9,666 nucleotides of DNA from an uncultured Gammaproteobacteria bacterium (GCA_905479545.1 CAJQNE010000308.1:1-9666), one strand, 5' to 3'. Shown: positions 1 through 6,970, counted from the stretch's first letter. Translations and numbers: made by a program. The notes: generated by a model from the sequence alone, not told the origin.

Positions 1-2038
1 CAGAGGCGAGGTCGTCAGCGGCACCGATGCGGGTGAAAATCCGGTCAATCGGGCCTATCATGGCTTCGCGGGCCGGCACAAAACTGCCGATATGTGCCAT
101 CAATACGATCAGCGCAGTTTGCCGCATATAGGTCGATTTACCGCCCATATTCGGGCCCGTAATGATCAGCGTGCGGCGGCTGTCGTTCAGCTCGACGTCG
201 TTGGCGACAAAGCTGCCGTCCAGCACTTGTTCTACCACCGGGTGGCGACCGTCGCGAATGAGCAAGCCGGGTTCATTGGTGAATTGTGGGGCGCTGTAAT
301 TTAACTCGTCGGCTCGTTCAGCGAGGTTTGCCAGCACATCTAGTTCGGCCAATGCAGCGGCGGTGGCCTGCAGCGGGCCGAGCTGTTCAGCAAGGGTGTG
401 CAATAGTTGCTCGTACAGCGCTTTTTCCCGTGACAGCGAGCGTTCTTTGGCCGACAGCACTTGTTCCTCAAAGCGCTTTAGTTCCGGCGTTATGTAGCGC
501 TCGGCAGATTTTAAGGTTTGCCGTCGGGTGTAGTGCTCCGGCAGACCGCCGTCCATGCTGAGCACCTGCACTTTGCTGATTTCAATGTAGTAGCCGTGCA
601 CCCGGTTATAGGCAACCTTTAGCGTAGAAATGCCGGTGGCTTCGCGCTCACTCGCTTCCAGGTCAATCAGAAATTGGTCGGCATTAGTGCTGATGTTTCG
701 CAGCTCATCCAGTTCGCTGTCAAAGCCATCAGCCAACACGCCACCGTCGCGAACGAGCACCGGTGGTTGTTCCTGTAAAGCGATTTCCAGCAGGGTTTGG
801 CTTTCCGGGTGGGCAATAATGCCGTCCCGTAACTCATGCAGGCGGCCAACATTCAGGTCGCCCAGCAAGGTTTGTAAACCGGGCAGCGCACGCAGGGCAT
901 CGCGGAGGGTCGAGAGGTCGCGGGGGCGGGCACTGCGCAGACTTACACGGGTAAGAATGCGTTCCACGTCGCCAATGCCGCGAAGCGGATCGCGCAGCTC
1001 TTGGGCGAGTTGAGCGTCAACCAGTGCGGCAATGGCCGAGTGGCGCTGAGCCAGGCGGCTGTGACTTCGTAACGGGTTATTCAGCCAGCGACGTAGCAGG
1101 CGGCCGCCCATCGGCGTCGCGCAGCGGTCTAGCACGCCAATCAGGGTGTTTTTGCTGCTGTCGCTGGTGAGCGAGCGTTCCAGTTCCAGATTGCGGCGGC
1201 TGGCCGCATCCATTAGCAGGTAGTCGCTGCGCTCGATTACATTCAGCGATCGCAAATGCGGCAATGCGTGGCGTTGGGTGTCGCGGACGTATTGCAGTAG
1301 TGCCCCGGCGGCACCAATCGCCAGAGTGAGTTTTTCGCAGCCGAAGCCGGCCAAATCCTGCACATTGAACTGCCGACAGAGCTCCCGTTCAGCGCTGTCC
1401 GCATCAAAATGCCACGGCGCGATTGGCTGGCGACCTTTGCCAGCGGGTGGGGTGATATCTTCAGAGTGCAGCAGCTCGGCGGGTTGCAGTCGTTCCAGTT
1501 CGGCGAGCAGGGCTTCTGTGCCTTCGGCCTCTTGCAAGCTAAAGCGACCGCCCGCTAAATCAAGCGCCGCCAAACCAAATTTTTGACCGTCTGTATTCAG
1601 CGCTACCAGTACACAATCGCGACGCTCGTCAAGCAAGGCGTCGTCAGTGAGCGTACCGGGCGTGACTACGCGGGTTACTTTTCGTTCTACCGGGCCCTTG
1701 CTGGTCGCAGGGTCACCGATTTGTTCGCAGATGGCGATTGAAACGCCCAGCTTAACCAAGCGCGCCAGATAGCCCTCGGCGGCATGATGCGGTACACCGG
1801 CCATCGGAATTGGCTTGCCACCGAAGCTACCACGCTGGGTTAGCGTGATGCCCAGTAGGTCGGCTACCTGACGGGCGTCATCGTAAAACAGCTCGTAAAA
1901 GTCGCCCATGCGGAAAAACATGATGCGCCCGGGGTGTTCAACCTTGGCACGCAGGTACTGCTGCATTACCGGGGTGTGTTGAGCAATGGCTTTTTCGTTG
2001 AGGGGTGTATCCGTTGTTGCGATAGAGTCTGCGGGCAT
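1..2038 (-). CDS. mutS: DNA mismatch repair ATPase MutS (3' end outside window)
   Basis: MutS binds mispaired or looped-out bases, then uses ATP to become a sliding clamp that recruits MutL. The reading frame is open from an ATG at 2038 to the left edge, giving 679 codons of a protein usually about 850 residues long. The N-terminal mismatch-binding domain has the GDFYELF signature, with the mismatch-wedging Phe47 and Glu49 of the F-x-E motif. The connector, lever and clamp regions follow, including the family segment VHGYYIEIS and the stretch RRQTLKSAERYITPELK. The ATPase domain begins with Walker A GPNMGGKST at residues 628-636 (near positions 133-157). The window stops about 45 residues later, at DDLAS, before Walker B, the signature loop and the dimerisation helices. 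Numbering runs 11-14 residues ahead of E. coli, so the N-terminus is slightly longer. No strong ribosome site precedes the ATG, and a TTG two codons upstream is an alternative start. It is transcribed divergently from pncC. Identification is secure. Confidence 0.97.
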   Translation of the reverse strand, partial: MPADSIATTDTPLNEKAIAQHTPVMQQYLRAKVEHPGRIMFFRMGDFYELFYDDARQVADLLGITLTQRGSFGGKPIPMAGVPHHAAEGYLARLVKLGVSIAICEQIGDPATSKGPVERKVTRVVTPGTLTDDALLDERRDCVLVALNTDGQKFGLAALDLAGGRFSLQEAEGTEALLAELERLQPAELLHSEDITPPAGKGRQPIAPWHFDADSAERELCRQFNVQDLAGFGCEKLTLAIGAAGALLQYVRDTQRHALPHLRSLNVIERSDYLLMDAASRRNLELERSLTSDSSKNTLIGVLDRCATPMGGRLLRRWLNNPLRSHSRLAQRHSAIAALVDAQLAQELRDPLRGIGDVERILTRVSLRSARPRDLSTLRDALRALPGLQTLLGDLNVGRLHELRDGIIAHPESQTLLEIALQEQPPVLVRDGGVLADGFDSELDELRNISTNADQFLIDLEASEREATGISTLKVAYNRVHGYYIEISKVQVLSMDGGLPEHYTRRQTLKSAERYITPELKRFEEQVLSAKERSLSREKALYEQLLHTLAEQLGPLQATAAALAELDVLANLAERADELNYSAPQFTNEPGLLIRDGRHPVVEQVLDGSFVANDVELNDSRRTLIITGPNMGGKSTYMRQTALIVLMAHIGSFVPAREAMIGPIDRIFTRIGAADDLAS

Positions 2039-2202
2039 TGGCAAATGGCTTGCTGAATATTGTTGGATAAGTGAAGTTAGGTCGTTGAAGTTTGCTGAGT
2101 GGTTTAATCGTTACACGCAGGTTTCTACGCGTTAATGAGCACTATACTTAAAGCCCGACAGCTAAAACTTACCAGTAAACCCGGAAGCGAGAACTTAGGC
2201 TT
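2039..2202. promoter_or_regulatory. Divergent mutS/pncC intergenic region
   Basis: This 164-base AT-richer gap must carry the start signals of both mutS (leftward) and pncC (rightward). For pncC the best element is a near-perfect -10 hexamer TATACT at 2143-2148, but the -35 position (about 2119-2125, GGTTTC) is poor, so the promoter would be weak or activator-assisted. No convincing sigma70 pair is visible for mutS. The pncC ribosome site is weak: TAGG at 2196-2199 lies only 3 bases from the ATG, and GGAAGCGAG at 2183-2191 is the better-spaced alternative. No CTG-N10-CAG LexA-type box was seen. Confidence 0.45.
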
Positions 2203-2721
2203 ATGAACAGTATTGTCGATCCAAATGTTGCAGCGGATATTGCACCGGGTATTAGCCCGGCTATCGGGCGGCTGGCCACGGCGTTGCAGCAGCGTGGTTG
2301 GCTCGCTGCAACGGCGGAGTCCTGCACGGGTGGCTTAGTATCGGCGGCCTTAACCGATGTGGCGGGTAGCTCCAATTGGTTTTCTCACGGCGTAGTGAGT
2401 TATAGCAATGCGGCTAAAACCGACTTGCTGGGCGTGCCTGCCGACTTAATCGACAAACAGGGTGCGGTTAGCGAGCCGGTGGCATTGGCGATGGTGGACG
2501 GCTTGTTACAGCAAAATGCTGACGTTGCGGTGTCAATCACGGGTATCGCCGGGCCGGGAGGCGGGTCGACGGATAAGCCGGTAGGGACGGTTTGGATAGG
2601 CTATGGCACAGTTGGCGGCGTTTCGGCGCAGCGGTTTGTCTTTAGTGGCTCCCGGGCGGAGGTGCGCGAGCAATCGGTTGCTAAGGCTATTTCGCTGTTG
2701 TTGCTGTGTAGCGACGCGTAG
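2203..2721 (+). CDS. pncC: Nicotinamide-nucleotide amidase PncC (CinA C-terminal family)
   Basis: PncC deamidates nicotinamide mononucleotide (NMN) to nicotinic acid mononucleotide plus ammonia, a cytoplasmic NAD-salvage step. It also clears NMN produced by the NAD-dependent DNA ligase. The 172-residue product is a stand-alone CinA C-terminal domain, close to the E. coli length of about 165, without the N-terminal MocF-like domain of full CinA. Family signatures are visible: AESCTGG at 38-44 with the presumed nucleophile Ser40, VVSYSNAAK at 64-72 with conserved Tyr67 and Lys72, SITGIAGPGGGSTDKPVGTV at 111-130, and an Arg/Glu-rich C-terminal helix. The first ATG is the only sensible start, because the first 20 or so residues are non-conserved and the domain begins at about residue 21. 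It lies upstream of recA as in E. coli and Pseudomonas (often labelled cinA or ygaD there), but here it is separated from recA by another gene. Older annotations call it a competence-damage protein; amidase is the better-supported role. Confidence 0.93.
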   Translation: MNSIVDPNVAADIAPGISPAIGRLATALQQRGWLAATAESCTGGLVSAALTDVAGSSNWFSHGVVSYSNAAKTDLLGVPADLIDKQGAVSEPVALAMVDGLLQQNADVAVSITGIAGPGGGSTDKPVGTVWIGYGTVGGVSAQRFVFSGSRAEVREQSVAKAISLLLLCSDA

Positions 2722-2800
2722 TGCCAAGCCAACGATTGTTTCACGCAATGCTTTAGAAGGTCGTTGCTAAGCGCTTTTCCCTTGGCGTAGGCCTGTGTTC

Positions 2801-2835
2801 CGGCAGTTGAACCGTCTAACCGGTAGGAACTGCCG
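2801..2835. repeat. Compound hairpin downstream of pncC
   Basis: CGGCAGTT (2801-2808) pairs perfectly with AACTGCCG (2828-2835). Nested inside, ACCG (2811-2814) pairs with CGGT (2821-2824) around a 6-base loop, leaving a small GA/AGG internal loop. It lies 80 bases after the pncC stop. A five-T run (2849-2853) comes about 13 bases after the stem, too far for a classic intrinsic terminator. It may end pncC transcription inefficiently or be a processing or protein-binding structure. Confidence 0.5.
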
Positions 2836-2897
2836 TTCAAATTACTGGTTTTTACTTAACAGATGGTATGTCGATTGTCGCGGACAAAAGGCCTGCC

Positions 2898-2927
2898 TTG
2901 CTGCGTTCTATTGCCCTACATTATACA
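2898..2927 (+). promoter_or_regulatory. Candidate sigma70 promoter for the GGDEF-EAL gene
   Basis: TTGCTG (2898-2903) and TATACA (2922-2927) are separated by 18 bases and match the -35 and -10 consensus at 3/6 and 5/6 positions. The -10 lies in the most AT-rich part of the gap. Transcription would begin near 2934, some 150 bases before the ATG. This supports independent expression of the downstream gene rather than readthrough from pncC. It is a visual match only. Confidence 0.45.
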
Positions 2928-3086
2928 TAACGCAAATTCAGGCATAGAGCGACATAACCCGCCATGCCTTCTCAGTGGCACCCGCAGAGCCGCATTCGAA
3001 TTTGTTCCGAAGTTCCGTTTTTTTGGGTGCTGGTGAGTGGGGGCTTAGCTTCGTCACAGTACTTTTTATAGGGGTGCATAGCCGTC

Positions 3087-5606
3087 ATGGCTATTACGAA
3101 CGTAATTTTACTGTTGCTGAACTTGATGCTTTGCATGGTCATCGCTCTGGCTGTGCTGCTGCTAGTGAAGCGGCTGAGTAGTGGTTTTGTTGTGGCGCGG
3201 CAGGGGTGGCTGGCTTTAGGCTCAATAGTGACCGGTGCGGCGTTGTGGGTTTGTCAGTTCATGGGTCGCGTTTCAACGGATAGCTTGCCGGTCGGCGAGC
3301 TTCCGGTCGCCGGGGTGTTTGTTAGCGTAGCCGCAACGATTATCTTCATCTGGGCTTATAGTTTTATACAAATGCGCCAAACTATGCGTGAGCCTATGAG
3401 GCTGCTGGTAAGCGCGTTAAGCGCGGCACTAATGACGACATTGTTGCTCAGTTCTGCCGGTTTTGCCGGTGGTTGGTTGGGTCTGCTGTTCGGCAGCGTG
3501 GTGGAGAGTCGAAATTTACAAAGTGCCAACGGGCTACTGCTTTTGGCTGTGCTGTTACCGGGCTGTTATATCGTCGCGAGGCTTCAACAACGTAAACGCT
3601 TGCATTCTGCTGCCGGGTTGTTAGGTAGCTTGCTGTTTGTCGCGCCACTGCTGGCTATGCCCGATCCCACTGTGCTCTGGACCGTCATCCCTAATCGTCA
3701 GCTGGCGCTAACCACTGAGACGCTCGGCTTCTTCTCGATACTGTCGTTAGTTGTGACTATTGCGGTAGCAGTTTGGAGTGACCGACTGAGAAGCAGGGCG
3801 TCACTGCTGGGCAAACGATTGGCTACTGCCGTTCGCGATATTGAGGTCGAGTCCGCTCAGCGCGCAGCGAGCCTGACGGCAGGCAAAGAGCGTGCAGAAA
3901 TTACGCTGCATTCGATCTCTGACGCCGTTATTACTACCAATATCAATGGCGTTATCGAAACCCTGAACCCAACTGCTGAGGCGTTACTTGCCGTGAATGC
4001 GGCAGTGGCAATCGGTCGGCCTCTGAGTGAGGTGTATCAAATTGTTGACTCGCAGCAGCCGGTGAGCGAGTTGGCTGCCAGGCGTCGAAACCAGATTACC
4101 CGCAAGCTGCGGTTGCAGGATGGAAGTGAGTTAGCGGTCAGTGAGTCGCGATCGCAGATTCGCGGTGACGACGGCTTGTCGCTGGGTGAAATTCTGGTGT
4201 TTGGCGATGTCAGTCAGAGCCTCGACAAAGCCGAGGAGCTGGCTCGTCAGGCACGCACAGATTCACTGACAGGCTTGAGTAACCGGGTTGAGTTTGAGCG
4301 GCTGCTGCAGGATGCGATGCATCGGTTTGGTCGCGGCGAGGCGCGCGTTGCGCCCGTATTGTTGTATGTCGATCTGGATGAATTCAAACCGGTTAACGAC
4401 ACCGCTGGGCATGCTGCCGGTGACGAGTTGTTGCGGCAGTTGGCAAATACTATGCGTGAAGTTATAGGTTCTGCCGAACACCAAGGGGTTGTAGCCCGGT
4501 TGGGCGGCGACGAGTTTGGCGTGCTGCTGGAAAACACCCGTCTACCGCAGTCAATTGCACTGGCGGAAAAGCTTTGTAACGAAATAGGCGAGTTTTGCTT
4601 CGGTTGGAAGCATTTGGTTATTAAGGTAGGGGCGAGCATTGGCGCGGTAGAGTTAAATTCCGCTATTCGTGACCCGCAGCTTGCGCTGATACAGGCCGAC
4701 CAAGCCTGCTACCGGGCAAAACAGCGCGGTAGGGGGTGTGTGGAGTTATTCGAGGCCTCTGATGCCGAACTGCAATTAGTGCAGCAGGAAAGCCAATGGG
4801 CGCAACGGTTACGCCGGGCGTTGGATGAAAATCGCTTTGTGCTGCATCGCGAAGATATCGCACCGCTTTACGGTATGGCCGATGGCAGCCAGTTTGAGGT
4901 TGAGCTAAAAATGCTCGATGAGAATGGCCAATTGTTACCGCCAAAAGCGTTTTTGCCCGCGGCGCAGCGATTCGGTTTAGCGGCGGAAATTGACCGCTGG
5001 GTTCTATTGAACACGCTCGATTACCTGGCCGAAACTCCTGAGCCGCAAGCGCAGCTTTGTAGCGTAAATATTTCAGCCGCGACATTGACAGAGCGGGGCT
5101 TCGCCGAATGGTTGGAACGCCAGTTACGGCGACGCCGTGTTAATGGTTCCCGGCTCTGTATTGATGTCGCAGAATGCGCCGCAGTAGGACACCTAAGCGA
5201 CACGCTTGCCTTTATGCGGGCACTTAAGCCTCTGGGATGCAGGTTTGCGTTGGACAATTTTGGTTCGGGCATGGCGACCTTTGGTTACTTAAAAACACTG
5301 CCGCTGAATTATCTGAAAATCGATGCCGCGTTCGTTCGTGATATTGGTCGCGACCGTCTCGATAGGGCGATTGTGGCTGCGATTAGTGAAATCGGCCAGG
5401 TGCTTGGGTTGGAAGTCGTGGCAGAAGGCGTTCGCGACGCCGCGACGGTAGCCAGGTTGCGCGGAATTGGTGTGGAGTATATTCAGGGACGGGTTATTGG
5501 CGAGCTAACGCCGCTATATCCCGAGCCCGGCACATCTGTGGTGCCGGTTATTCAACCACCGGCACCGCTGTTGCCAATAAGAGCGGCAAAACAGATGGCT
5601 TGTTAG
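3087..5606 (+). CDS. 7TM-PAS-GGDEF-EAL membrane c-di-GMP signalling protein
   Basis: This 839-residue inner-membrane protein probably controls cyclic di-GMP, the messenger for biofilm and motility choices. Seven hydrophobic segments lie near residues 5-27, 41-60, 74-94, 107-123, 148-166, 173-191 and 211-230. A cytoplasmic helical linker and a PAS domain (about 268-388) follow. The GGDEF domain (about 390-550) has DSLTGLSNR from 392, VDLDEFKPVND from 428 and an exact GGDEF at 473-477, so cyclase activity is expected. The RxxD inhibitory site just upstream is replaced by EHQG. The EAL domain (about 570-815) is unusual. EAL reads E604-V605-E606, the second Asp of DDFG is Asn724, and the usual YQPI is REDI. 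Asn661, Glu696, Asp723, Lys744, Glu780 and Gln800 remain. Phosphodiesterase activity is therefore uncertain. The tail is proline-rich. TAGGGGTG at 3069-3076, 10 bases before the ATG, supports this start. The membrane part may be a degenerate MHYT sensor, which is inference only. The input signal is unknown. Confidence 0.93.
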   Translation: MAITNVILLLLNLMLCMVIALAVLLLVKRLSSGFVVARQGWLALGSIVTGAALWVCQFMGRVSTDSLPVGELPVAGVFVSVAATIIFIWAYSFIQMRQTMREPMRLLVSALSAALMTTLLLSSAGFAGGWLGLLFGSVVESRNLQSANGLLLLAVLLPGCYIVARLQQRKRLHSAAGLLGSLLFVAPLLAMPDPTVLWTVIPNRQLALTTETLGFFSILSLVVTIAVAVWSDRLRSRASLLGKRLATAVRDIEVESAQRAASLTAGKERAEITLHSISDAVITTNINGVIETLNPTAEALLAVNAAVAIGRPLSEVYQIVDSQQPVSELAARRRNQITRKLRLQDGSELAVSESRSQIRGDDGLSLGEILVFGDVSQSLDKAEELARQARTDSLTGLSNRVEFERLLQDAMHRFGRGEARVAPVLLYVDLDEFKPVNDTAGHAAGDELLRQLANTMREVIGSAEHQGVVARLGGDEFGVLLENTRLPQSIALAEKLCNEIGEFCFGWKHLVIKVGASIGAVELNSAIRDPQLALIQADQACYRAKQRGRGCVELFEASDAELQLVQQESQWAQRLRRALDENRFVLHREDIAPLYGMADGSQFEVELKMLDENGQLLPPKAFLPAAQRFGLAAEIDRWVLLNTLDYLAETPEPQAQLCSVNISAATLTERGFAEWLERQLRRRRVNGSRLCIDVAECAAVGHLSDTLAFMRALKPLGCRFALDNFGSGMATFGYLKTLPLNYLKIDAAFVRDIGRDRLDRAIVAAISEIGQVLGLEVVAEGVRDAATVARLRGIGVEYIQGRVIGELTPLYPEPGTSVVPVIQPPAPLLPIRAAKQMAC

Positions 5607-5633
5607 CCACTATTCTGGGTACAATAAAGAGAA

Positions 5634-5684
5634 CCAACGGAAAACCGTCGGATTTCGGTGGTTTGTTTTTGCTCGTCAGCAAAA
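5634..5684 (+). terminator. Possible weak terminator after the GGDEF-EAL gene
   Basis: CCAACGG (5634-5640) can pair with CCGTCGG (5645-5651) around an AAAA loop, with one mismatch. The sequence then becomes T-rich (TTTG then five Ts, 5662-5670). A second perfect hairpin, TTTTGCT (5667-5673) with AGCAAAA (5678-5684) around CGTC, overlaps the T tract. Neither has the textbook GC-stem-plus-immediate-U-run layout, but together they are the only terminator-like structure between this gene and recA. Confidence 0.35.
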
Positions 5685-5858
5685 GCCCCGCTAATGCTTT
5701 TACGCCTGTGTGATAATGCGATCAGGCCGTAACTAGCAACAGCGCCGCTTTTTCGGCAGCGAACTTTATAGTACGAATTTCATATTACTAGTGCCGCGTC
5801 GCTAACGCGGCAACTTAAGCCAGCGCTTAAGTCAGAACTGAAACCAGGGTAACAAAGC
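5685..5858 (+). promoter_or_regulatory. recA promoter and leader region
   Basis: The recA promoter must lie here or just upstream. The best -10 candidates are TATAGT (5767-5772) and TATTAC (5783-5788); neither has a good -35. An inverted pair TAGTA (5769-5773) / TACTA (5786-5790), 12 bases apart, overlaps these and could be an operator. Every CAG from 5579 to 5858 was checked, and none is preceded at the right distance by CTG, so no canonical CTG-N10-CAG LexA box is visible. Two perfect hairpins follow (5792-5832). The ribosome site AGGG (5846-5849) is well placed before the ATG at 5859. Confidence 0.5.
5792..5832 (+). repeat. Tandem perfect hairpins in the recA leader
   Basis: TGCCGCGT (5792-5799) pairs with ACGCGGCA (5805-5812) around a 5-base loop. 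Immediately after, ACTTAAG (5813-5819) pairs with CTTAAGT (5826-5832) around a 6-base loop. The two stems abut with no unpaired base between them and end 26 bases before the recA ATG. No T run follows, so termination is unlikely. mRNA stabilisation, translational control or protein binding are the plausible roles. Confidence 0.6.
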
Positions 5859-6929
5859 ATGGATGACAACCGCAAAAAAGCACTTTCCGCCGCGCTAACG
5901 CAAATTGAACGTCAGTTTGGCAAAGGCTCGGTAATGCGCATGGGCGACGGTTCGGTCGCGCAGAATATTGAGGTGTATTCAACCGGCTCACTCACCCTTG
6001 ATATCGCGCTAGGCCTTGGTGGCTTACCCCGTGGCCGGGTGATTGAAATATACGGTCCTGAATCGTCCGGTAAAACCACGCTAACTCTGCAGGTGAGTGC
6101 TGAGGCGCAGAAAATGGGTGGCACCGTGGCGTTTATCGACGCCGAGCACGCACTCGACCCCAGCTATGCCGCCAAGCTTGGTGTTAACGTTGATGACTTG
6201 CTGGTGTCGCAGCCGGATACCGGCGAACAGGCGCTGGAAATTACCGACATGCTGGTACGCTCAGGTGCGGTTGATTTGATTGTTGTCGACTCGGTTGCGG
6301 CGCTAGTGCCGAAAGCTGAAATTGAAGGCGATATGGGCGACTCGCATGTCGGTTTGCAGGCTCGACTGATGAGTCAGGCGCTGCGAAAGCTCACCGGTAA
6401 CATCAAGCGTTCGAACACCATGGTTATTTTCATTAACCAAATTCGCATGAAGATTGGTGTGATGTTTGGCAGCCCGGAAACCACCACTGGCGGTAACGCG
6501 TTGAAGTTTTATTCTTCGGTTCGTCTTGCTATCCGCCGTATTGGTGCGATTAAGAAAGGCGACGAAGTTGTGGGTAACGAAACCCGCGTTAAGGTGGTGA
6601 AGAACAAGGTTTCGCCACCGTTCAAAAAAGCCGAATTCCAGATTCTTTATGGTGAGGGTATTTCCCGACTTGCTGAAGTGATTGACCTTGGGGTGGAAGC
6701 CAATTTGGTTGATAAAGCCGGTGCCTGGTACAGCTACGAAGGTACGCGCATTGGCCAGGGTAAAGACAACACCCGCGAGTACCTGAAACAGCACCCTGAA
6801 ATGGCGCAGGAAATTGAAGCTAAAATCCGCTCGCTATACCTGCCTAGCCCTGAAGAAATTGCAGCAGCTGCCGCCGCTGCTGAAGCGGCCGAAGATGGTG
6901 AGGAGCCGCTCGCTGAGGCTAAGGCTTAA
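5859..6929 (+). CDS. recA: Recombinase RecA
   Basis: RecA forms a helical filament on single-stranded DNA, carries out homologous pairing and strand exchange, and in its active form promotes LexA self-cleavage to start the SOS response. The product has 356 residues, the usual size. Features in order: an N-terminal helix for subunit contact (residues 1-33), Walker A GPESSGKT at 66-73 (same numbering as E. coli), the DAEHALDP segment near 94-101, Walker B LIVVDSVAAL near 140-149, DNA-binding loop L1 with EGDMGDSHVGLQARLMSQ, and FINQIRMKIGVMFGSPETTT leading into loop L2. The C-terminal domain ends in a low-complexity tail with seven consecutive alanines followed by an acidic patch, the variable autoinhibitory region of the family. 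The ATG is supported by AGGG 9 bases upstream and by the standard N-terminus. recX follows 83 bases downstream, across a strong hairpin. No truncation or substitution was noticed. Confidence 0.99.
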   Translation: MDDNRKKALSAALTQIERQFGKGSVMRMGDGSVAQNIEVYSTGSLTLDIALGLGGLPRGRVIEIYGPESSGKTTLTLQVSAEAQKMGGTVAFIDAEHALDPSYAAKLGVNVDDLLVSQPDTGEQALEITDMLVRSGAVDLIVVDSVAALVPKAEIEGDMGDSHVGLQARLMSQALRKLTGNIKRSNTMVIFINQIRMKIGVMFGSPETTTGGNALKFYSSVRLAIRRIGAIKKGDEVVGNETRVKVVKNKVSPPFKKAEFQILYGEGISRLAEVIDLGVEANLVDKAGAWYSYEGTRIGQGKDNTREYLKQHPEMAQEIEAKIRSLYLPSPEEIAAAAAAAEAAEDGEEPLAEAKA

Positions 6930-6970
6930 GTTGGGGTGTTGAGGTTTTAAGTTTTAGAAAATAGTAGCTC

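Larger units (their letters stand above)
2722..3086 (+). other. Intergenic region and leader of the GGDEF-EAL gene
   Basis: This 365-base stretch has no supportable gene; a 68-codon frame that starts here and runs into the next gene has no family-like features. It holds a compound hairpin (2801-2835), a candidate promoter (2898-2927) and a short AAGGC-CT-GCCTT dyad (2888-2899) overlapping the -35. A 6-bp inverted repeat, AGGCAT (2940-2945) with ATGCCT (2964-2969), and a run of seven Ts (3018-3024) lie in the presumed 5' leader. With the promoter at 2898-2927 the leader would be about 150 bases. No match to the known c-di-GMP riboswitch cores was recognised by eye. Confidence 0.5.

Noticed and set aside
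630..1013. Plus-strand open frame of 127 codons
   Set aside because: It lies antisense inside mutS, whose minus-strand frame gives a continuous, recognisable protein; the product is Ser/Arg-rich shadow sequence.
2846..2863. CTG...CAG pair resembling a LexA box
   Set aside because: The spacing is 12 bases rather than the required 10, and the flanks do not match the TATA-like core.
2722..3086. c-di-GMP riboswitch before the GGDEF-EAL gene
   Set aside because: No recognisable GEMM-I or GEMM-II core sequence or two-helix layout was seen; the hairpin present does not fit either.
2975..3181. 68-codon plus-strand frame before the GGDEF-EAL gene
   Set aside because: It overlaps the start of the real gene in another frame, needs a GTG start without a clear ribosome site, and shows no family features.
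4247..4639. Minus-strand open frame of 130 codons inside the GGDEF domain
   Set aside because: The plus strand here encodes the conserved GGDEF motifs; the antisense product is low-complexity and lacks a ribosome site.
5568..5583. CTG-N10-GAG near the end of the GGDEF-EAL gene as a distant recA LexA site
   Set aside because: The second half-site has a mismatch, the core does not match, and it is inside a coding region about 275 bases from recA.
6303..6794. Minus-strand open frame of 163 codons
   Set aside because: It is fully antisense to the conserved core of recA and resembles nothing recognised.
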